64,000 nucleotides of DNA from Bacteroidales bacterium. Lineage in GTDB: Bacteria > Bacteroidota > Bacteroidia > Bacteroidales > F082. Below are positions 55,103 through 63,978 of this stretch, in pieces (within the stretch, counting starts at the first letter, position 1; each line of letters starts with the position of its first letter). The DNA is taken from positions 70,185 through 134,184 of the forward strand of contig JALNZU010000005.1 in the NCBI GenBank assembly GCA_023229245.1, given 5' to 3'. The notes beneath the pieces are model-generated. The model saw only the letters and a list, made by a program, of their open reading frames with translations, was not told the origin of the DNA and did no database searches. The translations under genes were made by a program, and so were the position numbers.

Positions 55103-55586
55103 AAAAGCAATCATACATTGATCAATAAGCTGCATCTCAGAGTAGTAGGAGTAAGCCTTTGGCTGAAATATCGTTGTTTATTTACCAAGTCGGTTTCTTA
55201 CTGTGGTAAAACGGCAGTAAGCAATGTTGAAAATGGCTCAAGAATTGTCGCATGGCTCTTCTTATCAACAGGAATTTTGGGTTTAAAACTATCAGAATGA
55301 TTACAGTCACGAACAAGAAGTATAGTTCGATAGAGATCAATATTTTATTTAAAAATATTATTTGATTGGAAATCAAGTGTATAACTCTTTTTGAAACATA
55401 ATTTCGGTTAGCTATCATTATCATATAACTTCAGGACAAAATAAATTGACTGGAACAAATTGTACGTGAATTTATTTTGTAACTTGGGCGAGGAATTTTG
55501 TGGCCGGAGGTGGATAAAAAACAGTTAATTTTCTAACTGCTTTCCGCTAAAAGATGGTAGATTATATGAACTATAAAACGAATGTT
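55103..55586. other. 450-bp spacer with an inverted repeat
   Basis: A short frame at 55118-55300 is not convincing. The only structure is the inverted repeat at 55436-55480. Confidence 0.4.
55436..55480. repeat. 12-bp inverted repeat upstream of secreted protein gene
   Basis: ACAAAATAAATT (55436-55447) / AATTTATTTTGT (55469-55480), perfect arms, 21-nt loop, about 105 bp before the secreted gene. It could be an operator or a terminator remnant. Confidence 0.5.
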
Positions 55587-56450
55587 ATGAGACAGAAGGT
55601 ATGTATTTTAGGTTTTGTTGTCTTGATGAGTTTTACTGCCTTTGGACAACAGTTTATTTCTGAAAATAAACAGTGGAATGTTAAAACATCCGGCATGCCC
55701 CTATCTATAAATACTGAGATTTATAAATTCAGGGGTGATACTTTGGTGGACGGATTGGTTTATAATTTACTTTATTATTCTGGAGACTCTACAAGCACCT
55801 GGCGATATCAGGGCATGCTGCGCGAAGATCAAAACAAAGTATATTTTATTCGGCCAAACAGTCCGGAGAGATTGTTATATGATTTTAATCTGGAGATAGG
55901 TGACAATTCTTTTACGACTAATTTTATTTGTGATGAAATCCCAATTACAGTAACTGGTATAGATACAATACACATTAACGGACAAGATCGAAAAAGATGG
56001 CACATAAGCGTGGGAAGCAGTAGCATGGATTTTTGGATTGAAGGCATAGGCAGTTTGAGTGGGCCTATACATTCACATTATGAATATTGTATTGTCTGTC
56101 CGGTCTGGGAACTTTTATGTTATTATGAAAATGAAAGCCCGGTATATATCATGCCATATCAAGCAACTTGCTTTATAAGAAGCGTTGGATTGAACGAACA
56201 TACAGGAAAATCGGTATTAGTCATAAAACCAAACCCAGTTAAACAAGGAAGTAGCTTTACGGTTGAAACAACTTCAACTCCCATGAAAATCAGCGTGTAT
56301 AACTCAGTAGGAATTTTAGTCGAAAACATAGAACCAGGGAAAGATAACCGCATTCAACTCGATACAGATCATTTAAAACCAGGATTTTATTTTATCACTA
56401 TCGTAGATGAGGCAAATCGAAAAACCACTCAAAAACTACTGATTGAATAA
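55587..56450 (+). CDS. secreted protein with T9SS type A sorting domain
   Basis: 287 aa from the ATG at 55587, which gives a clean signal peptide (VCILGFVVLMSFTAFGQ); earlier ATGs at 55554 and 55566 would add a polar stretch before it. The middle has MLREDQNKVYFIRPN and LLYDFNLEIGD, a pattern shared with the protein at 4970-5899. The C-terminal ~80 residues are a T9SS sorting domain (VIKPNPVKQG ... LKPGFYFITIV ... KLLIE). Function unknown. This relative has no HTH header. Confidence 0.8.
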   Translation: MRQKVCILGFVVLMSFTAFGQQFISENKQWNVKTSGMPLSINTEIYKFRGDTLVDGLVYNLLYYSGDSTSTWRYQGMLREDQNKVYFIRPNSPERLLYDFNLEIGDNSFTTNFICDEIPITVTGIDTIHINGQDRKRWHISVGSSSMDFWIEGIGSLSGPIHSHYEYCIVCPVWELLCYYENESPVYIMPYQATCFIRSVGLNEHTGKSVLVIKPNPVKQGSSFTVETTSTPMKISVYNSVGILVENIEPGKDNRIQLDTDHLKPGFYFITIVDEANRKTTQKLLIE

Positions 56451-56504
56451 GCTTAAGTATCGGGAAAACTGATACATGACTGTTATTTTATTTATGGATC
56501 TATC

Positions 56505-57077
56505 ATGACAGAAAAGGAAAAAATGCTTCAGGGTGAGATATTCAACTCAAGGGATCAGGAGTTGATTTCAATGTATTATGCTGCGCGAAGACTTTTATAC
56601 CAATTTAATCATATAGAAAACTATGATCCTGATAAACGCCACTCGATTCTCAAACATTTATTTGATTTTATAGGCGATGAAGTGTGGATTGAGGCGCCAT
56701 TTTATTGTGAGTATGGTAAGAATATTTCAATAGGTGAAATGACTTTTGTGAACACAAATTGCATCTTTCAAGATAATAATAAAATACATATTGGTAAGAA
56801 TGTGCTTATTGCTCCATTCGTACAAATATATACCGCAGCACATCCTTTAAACGCATCAGACCGGATTGTGAAGAGCAAAAACACAGCTCCTTACCAGACC
56901 TCAGCCCAGCCGGTAACAGTAGGTGATAATGTATGGATTGGAGGTGGAACAATTATTTTACCCGGTATTCGCATTGGAAATAATGTGACTATAGGAGCTG
57001 GAAGCGTGGTGACAAAAGACATACCCGATAATATGCTGGCTTATGGAAACCCATGTAAGATTATCAGGGAATTATAG
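56505..57077 (+). CDS. sugar O-acetyltransferase (maltose acetyltransferase family)
   Basis: 190 aa with a left-handed beta-helix of the MAT/GAT type: N-terminal Mac domain (MLQGEIFNSRDQELISMYY region), hexapeptide turns, IYTAAHPLN with the catalytic histidine near residue 118, and GDNVWIGGGTIILPG. It transfers acetyl from acetyl-CoA to a sugar hydroxyl. It may modify the polysaccharide made by the upstream GT2, but it is not in the same operon. Confidence 0.92.
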   Translation: MTEKEKMLQGEIFNSRDQELISMYYAARRLLYQFNHIENYDPDKRHSILKHLFDFIGDEVWIEAPFYCEYGKNISIGEMTFVNTNCIFQDNNKIHIGKNVLIAPFVQIYTAAHPLNASDRIVKSKNTAPYQTSAQPVTVGDNVWIGGGTIILPGIRIGNNVTIGAGSVVTKDIPDNMLAYGNPCKIIREL

Positions 57078-57609
57078 TCGGTAAGCGTTGCAACCTCCTT
57101 AGCCATGAACCAGTTTTGCTGGGACTATCGGAATGTGAAAATAGGTCGTAAGTACTTAACACAAAGCGATAATACCCATAAATCTTAGATGTAATCGGAC
57201 TTTGTTTGCTTTAAATTGCTTTTCAGCATAGTTTCTTTCAACATATCGGATAATTGTTTACCTTTATCCTCACGAATGGTATTCTTTTGCATGAGGAAAT
57301 TTATTCATATTATCCCTCCAACAATTGAGAATCAGGTGTTTATAAAATTTATTGCACTATTTTTTAGTGAAAACAACAAAATATTTTGATATGAGTGAAA
57401 GAAAAAATCAGAAAACAAATTGATAAATGTGAACTTTAACCAACAATACATGGCACTTCAACTTCCTGAATGACTTGAATCTGTTGACGTTAGTTGGAAG
57501 GTAGATATCATTTTAAATTTATTACTTTTGGTTTTTGCCAAAACACAACAGTACATAAAAAAACAACAGAACCTGACTTCTTTCCAACACACTGAAAAAC
57601 AAATGAACC
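57078..57609. other. spacer holding the upstream part of repeat copy 2
   Basis: Contains a 35-codon minus-strand frame (57185-57292), which starts inside the repeat at the same codon as the frame at 6491 of copy 1 and then diverges, and the promoter zone of the HTH gene. Nothing else recognised. Confidence 0.45.
57523..57530 (+). promoter_or_regulatory. -7 box of HTH gene copy 2
   Basis: TACTTTTG, perfect TAnnTTTG; in copy 1 the same site reads TACCTTTA, which breaks the consensus at the final G. Confidence 0.45.
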
Positions 57610-57813
57610 ATGGACTATTTTACTTACTCAAAAAAACTAAGCTATTTGCTTGACATGATTGAAAAAGGACAACTGTTATCTTTAAAACAAGCAAGTGAAA
57701 AATTTGATTGCTCTGAAAGAACTATCAAAAGAATGCTAAAAACCTTACGTATGCAAGGATACAATGTCGAATATTGCAAATCAACAAAAAAGTTTTTGTT
57801 AAAGTTTAGTTAA
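57610..57813 (+). CDS. small stand-alone HTH protein (copy 2)
   Basis: 67 aa, 65 identical to the protein at 5970-6173. Single HTH (SLKQA ... CSERTIKRMLKTLRMQG) with a Lys-rich C-terminus (CKSTKKFLLKFS). It lies inside the 622-bp repeat, 84 bp upstream of the M43-like metalloprotease gene, with the conserved hairpin between them. The two amino-acid differences (Leu14, Gln21) are near the first helix. Both copies are intact, which suggests selection or recent duplication. No effector domain, so a constitutive DNA binder or one titrated by another factor. Confidence 0.77.
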   Translation: MDYFTYSKKLSYLLDMIEKGQLLSLKQASEKFDCSERTIKRMLKTLRMQGYNVEYCKSTKKFLLKFS

Positions 57814-57817
57814 ATAT

Positions 57818-57846
57818 GAGGAGGGGACATAATTTGGCCTCTCCTC
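57818..57846 (+). promoter_or_regulatory. conserved hairpin between HTH gene and secreted gene (copy 2)
   Basis: GAGGAGGGG (57818-57826) / CCTCTCCTC (57838-57846), 9-bp stem with one G-U, 11-nt loop, 4 bp after the HTH stop, no U-run. Identical to copy 1. It could be an attenuator, a processing site or a binding site for the HTH protein. Confidence 0.6.
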
Positions 57847-57897
57847 GTTGTAGCTTTGTTAGCAACTAAACTCATATTTCACTTAATACACTTGATC

Positions 57898-60867
57898 ATG
57901 AAGCATTTTACATTTTTTCTGCGGAGAAATTTTTCTGTTTTTCTGACTTTATTTATTATCAACGGATTATTTATTTCTCAATTGTATCCTCAAACATTTT
58001 GCCTAACGCCCCCTACATCAGATTTTTCTGCCTTCAACCAGTCTATTTTGAATATGGATGAAGAAGGGCCTTTTTATCTACGAATTTATGTTCATTTTAT
58101 CCGGAAATCTGACGGAACAGGGGGCCAATCCGTCTCTGATGTTTATGAAGCACTCTCCTACCTAGATCAAGACTTCAATCCTCACAATATTTTTTTTGTC
58201 TGGGATTGTGTTATTGACTATATTGATGATGATATATATTACAACTCAGAAGGTACTAGCGCAATTTTTAATGTTAACAGCCATACCGATGGAATTGACA
58301 TTTATCTTTTTCGCGATAATCCGCCTCCAGATCCCACTGGTAATGGTTTAGCGCAAGGCATTGGTGCTACGGCCTTTTATGTTTTCGGTAATTTTTGGAA
58401 CCCTCCATATAATCCATTAGTAAGATCACACATTATTTCTCATGAGATGGGACATTGTATTAATTTGTGGCACCCATGGCATGGGCCAAACAGTTGTTTG
58501 GAATTTGTTAACGGGAGCAATTGCAATGATTGTGGTGATTTAGTATGTGATACACCTGCCGAACCACTGGGAGGTTTAAATTTCAATGTAGATCCGCAGT
58601 CATGCACTTGGACATATAGCGGGAATGATCCTAACGGCGATGCTTATAACCCTGATGAATCACTTATTATGGGATATACTCTCCCAGATTACATGAAATA
58701 TTTCTCAGATGGACAAGGACAACGAATGCGCAATTCCATTGCAAAATTACAAATTCTACAGAATTGTTTAGTTCAAGATGCTAATCATATTATCACAGGT
58801 ACTGTTAATTGGAACTCATCAGTTGAAGTATTTGGTAATATTGAAGTTGAAGATGGCGGCAAACTTACAATAACAGATGTTGTTTCTTTACACCCTTCAA
58901 GTAAATTTATCATCAAGTCAGGGGGGAAAGTTATAATTGATGGTGGAATACTAACCAACATTAACGATGCCTGTCATGGAAATGCCATGTGGCAAGGTAT
59001 CCAGATTTGGGGCGACAAAACCGCCCATCAATATCCCGATGCAAACGGAAACTACCAGCAAGGATATCTTAAACTGATTAACGGTGCCACAATTGAGAAT
59101 GCCATCATTGCCATTGACCTTTGGAAGCCCAACGACTGGTCATCAACCGGAGGAATTGTATATGCTGACGAAGCAATTTTTCGAAACAATGCCAAGTCAG
59201 TCCATGCACTACACTATCGTAATTTCAACCCTTATAACCCTCAACAAGAATTGGATTATTTCAGTAATTTCAAAAATTGCACTTTCGAAATTACAGAGGA
59301 CTATTTGGGCTATGAAACATTTTACAAACATGTTGATTTGGCCCATGTTAAAGGAATCAACTTTTATGCCTGCGACTTTAGCGTGAACGATCAGGTAGAA
59401 GATGTATCCATCTGGAACAGTGCAATTGCAGGGTATGATGCTCAGTTTGGGGTTAAAGCGATTTGCAACTCACAACAATATCCATGCCCCGAAGTAGATT
59501 ATGATCGAAGTACCTTTACCGGATTTTATAGTGCGATAAACGCAGTAAATGATGGAGGCAGTACAGTTACATTTAGTGTAAACAGGGCTGATTTTATTGA
59601 TAATGCTTATGGAGTAAAAACCCGTGAAATGAACAATGCAAGCATATTGTTTTCCGATTTTGAAATTGGTCACTTATGGGATTGTGGAGCAGGTATATAC
59701 TCCGATAATGGTACCGGTTTCGCCTTTGAGGAAAACAGTTTTAGCAAATATCCGGGAGACCCTGCTTTGGATTATTTTGGTATTATCATCTACAACTCAG
59801 AAGCAGTGAACGAAGTATATAAAAATACTTTTAATGGTTTAAGTTATGCGAACTTTTCAGATGGGAAAAACTGGGTTGGTGATGACCGTTATCAAGGGCT
59901 TTCATATCTGTGTAATCAAAACAGTAATAACTACGCCGATTTTTATGTGAATGATTATGCAACTGACAAACATTCTGGCATTCAATCCTTCCAGGGTAGT
60001 GGCAGTAATCCTGCTGGCAATACCTTTACCCAAAACGGTGCAACCTGGCACTTTTACAATGGTGGTGAGCATTTAGTGGGTTATTATTATAATCAAAACG
60101 AAAACGATGAAACACCCGATGATGATAAAATATACCATGTTATCAAAGTTGGAAAAAATATTACTAACACTTGTCCTTCACACTATGGGGGAGCATCAAC
60201 CCGCGAACTGGTATTAACGGCCCTACAAAAAGCTGCAGCAGAGCAGGATTACTATACGAACCTGATCGATTATAACAATGTGAAAACCTTGTATGACAGT
60301 TATATTGATGGCGGAGATACAGAAGCTGAAATACTGGACATTCAAAGAGCTCAGCCTGATAATATGTGGGAATTGCGAGCTAAGCTACTTGGTTATTCGC
60401 CTCATTTATCTTTTGATGTTTTAAAAGAAGTGGCTGACAAAACAGACGTGTTTCCTGAATCTGCTTTGTTTGATATTCTAGCAGCAAACCCGGACGAACT
60501 TAAAAAGGATACTTTGATAAGCTACCTTGAAAACAAGGAAGAGCCACTTCCCGAATACATGGTTAACCTATTAAAGCAGTTGGCAGAAGGCACTACCTAT
60601 AAAACAGCATTACAGCAACAAATGGCCGGATATAAACATGCCTATACCCGTGCAGCACATGATATTATTCGTAGCCTGCTAAACGATACGATTACTGATA
60701 ATGTTGAATTGCGAAATTGGCTCGACAATCTTGGTGGGATTACTTCCGACAGGCAAATCATTTCATCCTACATCAGCGAAGGAAATTTCACAAACGCTTA
60801 TGCTCTGGCCAATATGTTACCACAGTTGTATAAACTAAAAGATAATGAGTTGACTGAACATTACTAA
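57898..60867 (+). pseudogene. secreted M43-like metalloprotease, interrupted before its T9SS domain
   Basis: 989 codons from ATG 57898 to a TAA at 60865-60867. Signal peptide, then a metalloprotease domain with HEMGHCINLWH at 182-192, the zinc-binding HExxHxxxxxH, and a Met-turn MGYT near 258, resembling pappalysin-like M43 proteases. A beta-helix-like region follows (ITGTVNWNSSVEVFGNIEVEDGG onward, key GGKLTI), then helices. The next frame (60871-61368) continues in the same phase and carries the missing T9SS sorting domain, so one nonsense change split the gene. The product is probably secreted to the periplasm but not exported. It could be a true two-gene arrangement, but that is unlikely. 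Confidence 0.8.
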
Positions 60868-61368
60868 TATATGGATATGCTGAACCTACATCATGCTTTA
60901 TACCAACAAGGTAGAAACACCTTTCAGTTAGACAGTACCGAAAAAGCCGACATTATTTTTATTGCCAACAACAGTACTGGTGTAGCCGGTGCTCAGGCAA
61001 AAAGTATACTTGAAGCTGTTTATAACGAATATTATGATGCTTGTCCGAAGGTAGATGGTACAGCGGGATATAAAAGTAGTAGCATCATCAATCCAAATGA
61101 ACTTGGAAAAGCCCATGGTTTAAATATTTCCGTAAAACCCAATCCTGCAAAGCAATGGGCGGCATTTTACTATACTCTTCCAGAAGACAAGTCAAAAACT
61201 ACCATTACCATAACCAATGCAACAGGAAGCACTATTGAAACACTCGAAGTATCCGAGCAGCATGGGCAGAAACTTTGGGATACCCGAAAGGTTAAGCCTG
61301 GCACATACATTTATACAATTAGGACAGATGGATATAGCCAGTCAGGAAAAATCGTAATCAGCAAATAA
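60868..61368 (+). pseudogene. T9SS sorting-domain end of the interrupted metalloprotease
   Basis: 166 codons in the same frame as the upstream gene, directly after its TAA. There is no signal peptide. The end is a T9SS type A domain (ISVKPNPAKQ ... VKPGTYIYTIRTDG ... KIVISK). The ATG at 60871 could start translation, but a free sorting domain without a signal would be useless. Confidence 0.8.
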
Positions 61369-61383
61369 ATTATAATTTGGTAG

Positions 61384-61411
61384 CTCCCCCTGCCTTTAGA
61401 TGCAGGGGGAG
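61384..61411 (+). terminator. strong hairpin between protease remnant and next secreted gene
   Basis: CTCCCCCTGC (61384-61393) / GCAGGGGGAG (61402-61411), perfect 10-bp GC-rich stem, 8-nt loop, no U-run. It may stabilise or process the transcript. Confidence 0.45.
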
Positions 61412-61426
61412 TACGCCTATGATCAA

Positions 61427-61435
61427 AAGGAGGTG
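61427..61435 (+). promoter_or_regulatory. full Shine-Dalgarno sequence
   Basis: AAGGAGGTG, a full match to the anti-SD end of 16S rRNA, 3 bp before ATG 61439. It is the only such site noticed in the window and fixes this start. Confidence 0.7.
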
Positions 61436-61438
61436 AAT

Positions 61439-63049
61439 ATGAAAAAAACGGTAATTTTATTGGTCGTGATACTGACTATGCCGGTAGTTGTTTATAGCCA
61501 ACTTCAAATCAACTGGCAGCAGTGCTACGGTAGCATGGCTCCTGATTACGCCTATGATATTGCTGAAACCGATGGCGGATATTTAGTGACAGGTATTGCA
61601 GGCACAGGAGGAGGAGAAGTAGATTGTTTTGAAAGAATTGGCGGAGGTTGGTTAATAAAGATTGATGATTCCGGTAGCCTGATTTGGCAGAAATGTTTTG
61701 ATCATGCACATGCCTTAAGAATTATTAAAACCATTGGCAGTCCTTATTATTATTTGATAGGTGGCACTATTTCAGAACCCTATCCTAATACATATAACTT
61801 ATGGGTAGCAAAAATCGACACTTTAGGCAATATTATCTGGGAAAGAATATTGGGCAACAATATTGGCATTTTGGGTGGCGATCAATATGGCGAAGCCACT
61901 GCCGATGGCGGAGTGATTGCTACAGCACAAATCGACTCGAAGGGGGGTGATATTACCCATTGGCATGGCGGCTACGACGGCTGGGTAATAAAGCTGGATA
62001 GTCTGGGAAACACACAATGGGATCAATCCATAGGGTCATCCCAATTTGAGTTTATCAATGGCATTATACAAACCAGTGATGGCGGTTATCTGGCAGGCTT
62101 GTACGGAACACCAAGTGGTATTGGCGGAAATGTGGATTGTGTTGTTTTCTCGGATCCCGACAGCCCGGATGCCATTGTTTTTAAGATGGATAGTCTAGGC
62201 AATCACGAATGGCACAAATGTTATGGAGGAACAAGGCATGATGGGATTGTACGACTCCTTGAAACAGAGGGTGGTTATTTATTAGCAGGTTTTGGTAGTT
62301 CTACTGATGGCGATCTCGAAGGGTGTGGGTGGCATGAGGGATGGCATAACAGTAGAATGCCTACGCTTGATGTCTGGTTAATGAAAATCGATTTCGCCGG
62401 AAATATCATCTGGCAAAAATGCTATGGAGGTTCCGGGAGTGATTCTCCAGTGAGAATTTTTCAAACATCCGATGGTGGCTTTATAGTTTTTTCTAACACA
62501 ACCTCCTTTGACGGTGATGTGGTTGGAAACCCTTCTGCAGGTCCTACTATACCTTCAATATGGATATTTAAAGTTGACAACATTGGTAATCTGCTCTGGC
62601 AACAATGTATTGGGGGTGCGAGCTCAGAGAGAGTACATGGCGTTGCAAAACTCAGCAATTCTAAATATGTTGTGGCAGGCGAAATGCGTTTCAGCCCATC
62701 GGGCGATGTGAATTGTTCAAATTTTGTGTCTGGTTCACAACAAAACTATTGGGTGTTTGGTATTTCGGATACAACAGTAAATGTGCAGGAAATCCCCCAA
62801 ATAGAACTAAACTTTAGAATTTATCCAAATCCGGCTAACTCGTTTATATACATCGAATCGAACGAGCTGAAAAATAAGCATAAAATTGGTATGCTAAATT
62901 TGCTCGGTGAGACTATTTTGGAAAAAGAGATCAATTTTACCAGAACTTATGTTGATATAACAAGTTTACCTCAAGGCGTATATATTTTAAAAATTATGAA
63001 TTCAATGAATAGTGTGGTATCTATTCAAAAAATTATTATTAATCATTAA
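61439..63049 (+). CDS. secreted repeat protein with T9SS type A sorting domain
   Basis: 536 aa: signal peptide (VILLVVILTMPVVVYS), then about seven repeats of ~60 residues with the pattern GGY-x(2)-G ... D-x-L-G-N-x(2)-W-x-K-C-Y-G-G (for example IWQKCYGGSGSD), forming a predicted beta-propeller, and a T9SS domain (IYPNPANSF ... LPQGVYILKIMN). Function unknown; similar repeats are common in Bacteroidetes surface proteins. It follows the interrupted metalloprotease and precedes another secreted gene by 12 bp. Confidence 0.85.
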   Translation: MKKTVILLVVILTMPVVVYSQLQINWQQCYGSMAPDYAYDIAETDGGYLVTGIAGTGGGEVDCFERIGGGWLIKIDDSGSLIWQKCFDHAHALRIIKTIGSPYYYLIGGTISEPYPNTYNLWVAKIDTLGNIIWERILGNNIGILGGDQYGEATADGGVIATAQIDSKGGDITHWHGGYDGWVIKLDSLGNTQWDQSIGSSQFEFINGIIQTSDGGYLAGLYGTPSGIGGNVDCVVFSDPDSPDAIVFKMDSLGNHEWHKCYGGTRHDGIVRLLETEGGYLLAGFGSSTDGDLEGCGWHEGWHNSRMPTLDVWLMKIDFAGNIIWQKCYGGSGSDSPVRIFQTSDGGFIVFSNTTSFDGDVVGNPSAGPTIPSIWIFKVDNIGNLLWQQCIGGASSERVHGVAKLSNSKYVVAGEMRFSPSGDVNCSNFVSGSQQNYWVFGISDTTVNVQEIPQIELNFRIYPNPANSFIYIESNELKNKHKIGMLNLLGETILEKEINFTRTYVDITSLPQGVYILKIMNSMNSVVSIQKIIINH

Positions 63050-63061
63050 AACGTTTTAGTT

Positions 63062-63889
63062 ATGAAAACACTATTTGTATCTGTGCTTTTGTTAGGCACT
63101 TACTATTCTTATTCACAAATACCCAACAATAGTTTTGAACATTGGAGTATTGTTGAGGGCATAGAAGAACCAGACGGCTGGTTTTCAAATAATACCCAGT
63201 CTCATATATCTGTACAAAAAACCATTGATGCTTATTCAGGTGATTATGCTGTTGAGATAATAAGCAATGGACCATCTTTTGAAGGTACTGCTCCTGGATG
63301 GGTTGAAACAACAGTTTTTCCAGAAACACAGTTTAACCGTTTATCTTTATATTATAAATGCGATTCATTAGTTGCACCAGCAGTTGGTAAAATCACTACC
63401 GCATCATGGATTAATGGTTCTACAAACATTGTGGGCGCTTTTGAAATTTCTCAGCTAAATTCGATGTACGAACTATTGACTATTCCGTTGTCTTTAAATG
63501 AAATACCCGATAGTTTAACTATTAGCTTAACAGCTAAAACTATAAATAATGGCGTTGCATATATTGGCTATGCTAAGCTTAAATTCGATAGTATATATTT
63601 GGACTATTCAACCGGAATCAATGAGACTTTAAATTATCTTACTAAAATTAGGGTATATCCGAATCCGGCGAATACTATTCTAACAATAGATCTACCGGAA
63701 GAAACCGTAGATAAGGAAATATCCTTTAAGCTAATTGACCTTGGCGGTATGGTTATTTCTAAAGGCAGAATAAATATCAATAAGGAAATAATAAATATTC
63801 AGAATATCTCGAAAGGTACATATATTATACAATTATCTTCAAATGATATTTTTTCAAATAAGAAACTTATAATTAGTGTCTGTCTTTAA
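63062..63889 (+). CDS. secreted protein with T9SS type A sorting domain
   Basis: 275 aa: signal peptide (LFVSVLLLGTYYSYS), an N-terminal region PNNSFEHWSIVEGIEEPDGW followed by a jelly-roll-like segment (LSLYYKCDSL, GAFEIS), which resembles the carbohydrate-binding-like PCMD/galactose-binding folds, and a T9SS domain (VYPNPANTI ... ISKGTYIIQLS). Same strand and 12 bp after its neighbour, so in one transcript. Function unknown. Confidence 0.8.
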   Translation: MKTLFVSVLLLGTYYSYSQIPNNSFEHWSIVEGIEEPDGWFSNNTQSHISVQKTIDAYSGDYAVEIISNGPSFEGTAPGWVETTVFPETQFNRLSLYYKCDSLVAPAVGKITTASWINGSTNIVGAFEISQLNSMYELLTIPLSLNEIPDSLTISLTAKTINNGVAYIGYAKLKFDSIYLDYSTGINETLNYLTKIRVYPNPANTILTIDLPEETVDKEISFKLIDLGGMVISKGRININKEIINIQNISKGTYIIQLSSNDIFSNKKLIISVCL

Positions 63890-63923
63890 AGTAACAAACA
63901 ATTTCATAATCAGATAATTAATG

Positions 63924-63953
63924 TTGATTATATCATAATAAATTGTATATTTG
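63924..63953 (+). promoter_or_regulatory. Bacteroidetes-type promoter of the last, partial gene
   Basis: TTG (63924-63926), 19 bp, then TATATTTG (63946-63953), matching the -33/-7 consensus; ATG follows 25 bp later. Confidence 0.65.
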
Positions 63954-63978
63954 CAGTGTTGATTTATACAATACTAAT

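Larger units (their letters stand above)
57238..57859 (+). repeat. 622-bp inverted repeat, copy 2 (HTH header element)
   Basis: Same element as 5924-6545 in opposite orientation. Of 19 differences, 4 fall in the HTH gene (2 silent, 2 changing a residue), none in the following hairpin, and 7 cluster within 60 bp of the HTH promoter. It ends 38 bp before the start of the metalloprotease gene. Confidence 0.93.

Noticed and set aside
55118..55300. 60-aa frame after the glycosyltransferase
   Set aside because: No promoter, no recognisable pattern, composition like the surrounding spacer.
5924..57859. 622-bp repeats as insertion sequences or transposon ends
   Set aside because: No transposase, no terminal inverted repeats and no target duplication; the only genes in the block are the HTH gene and a truncated mini-frame.
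60868..61368. Independent small secreted protein
   Set aside because: No signal peptide, same frame as the upstream gene directly after its stop, and carries the sorting domain that the upstream protein lacks.
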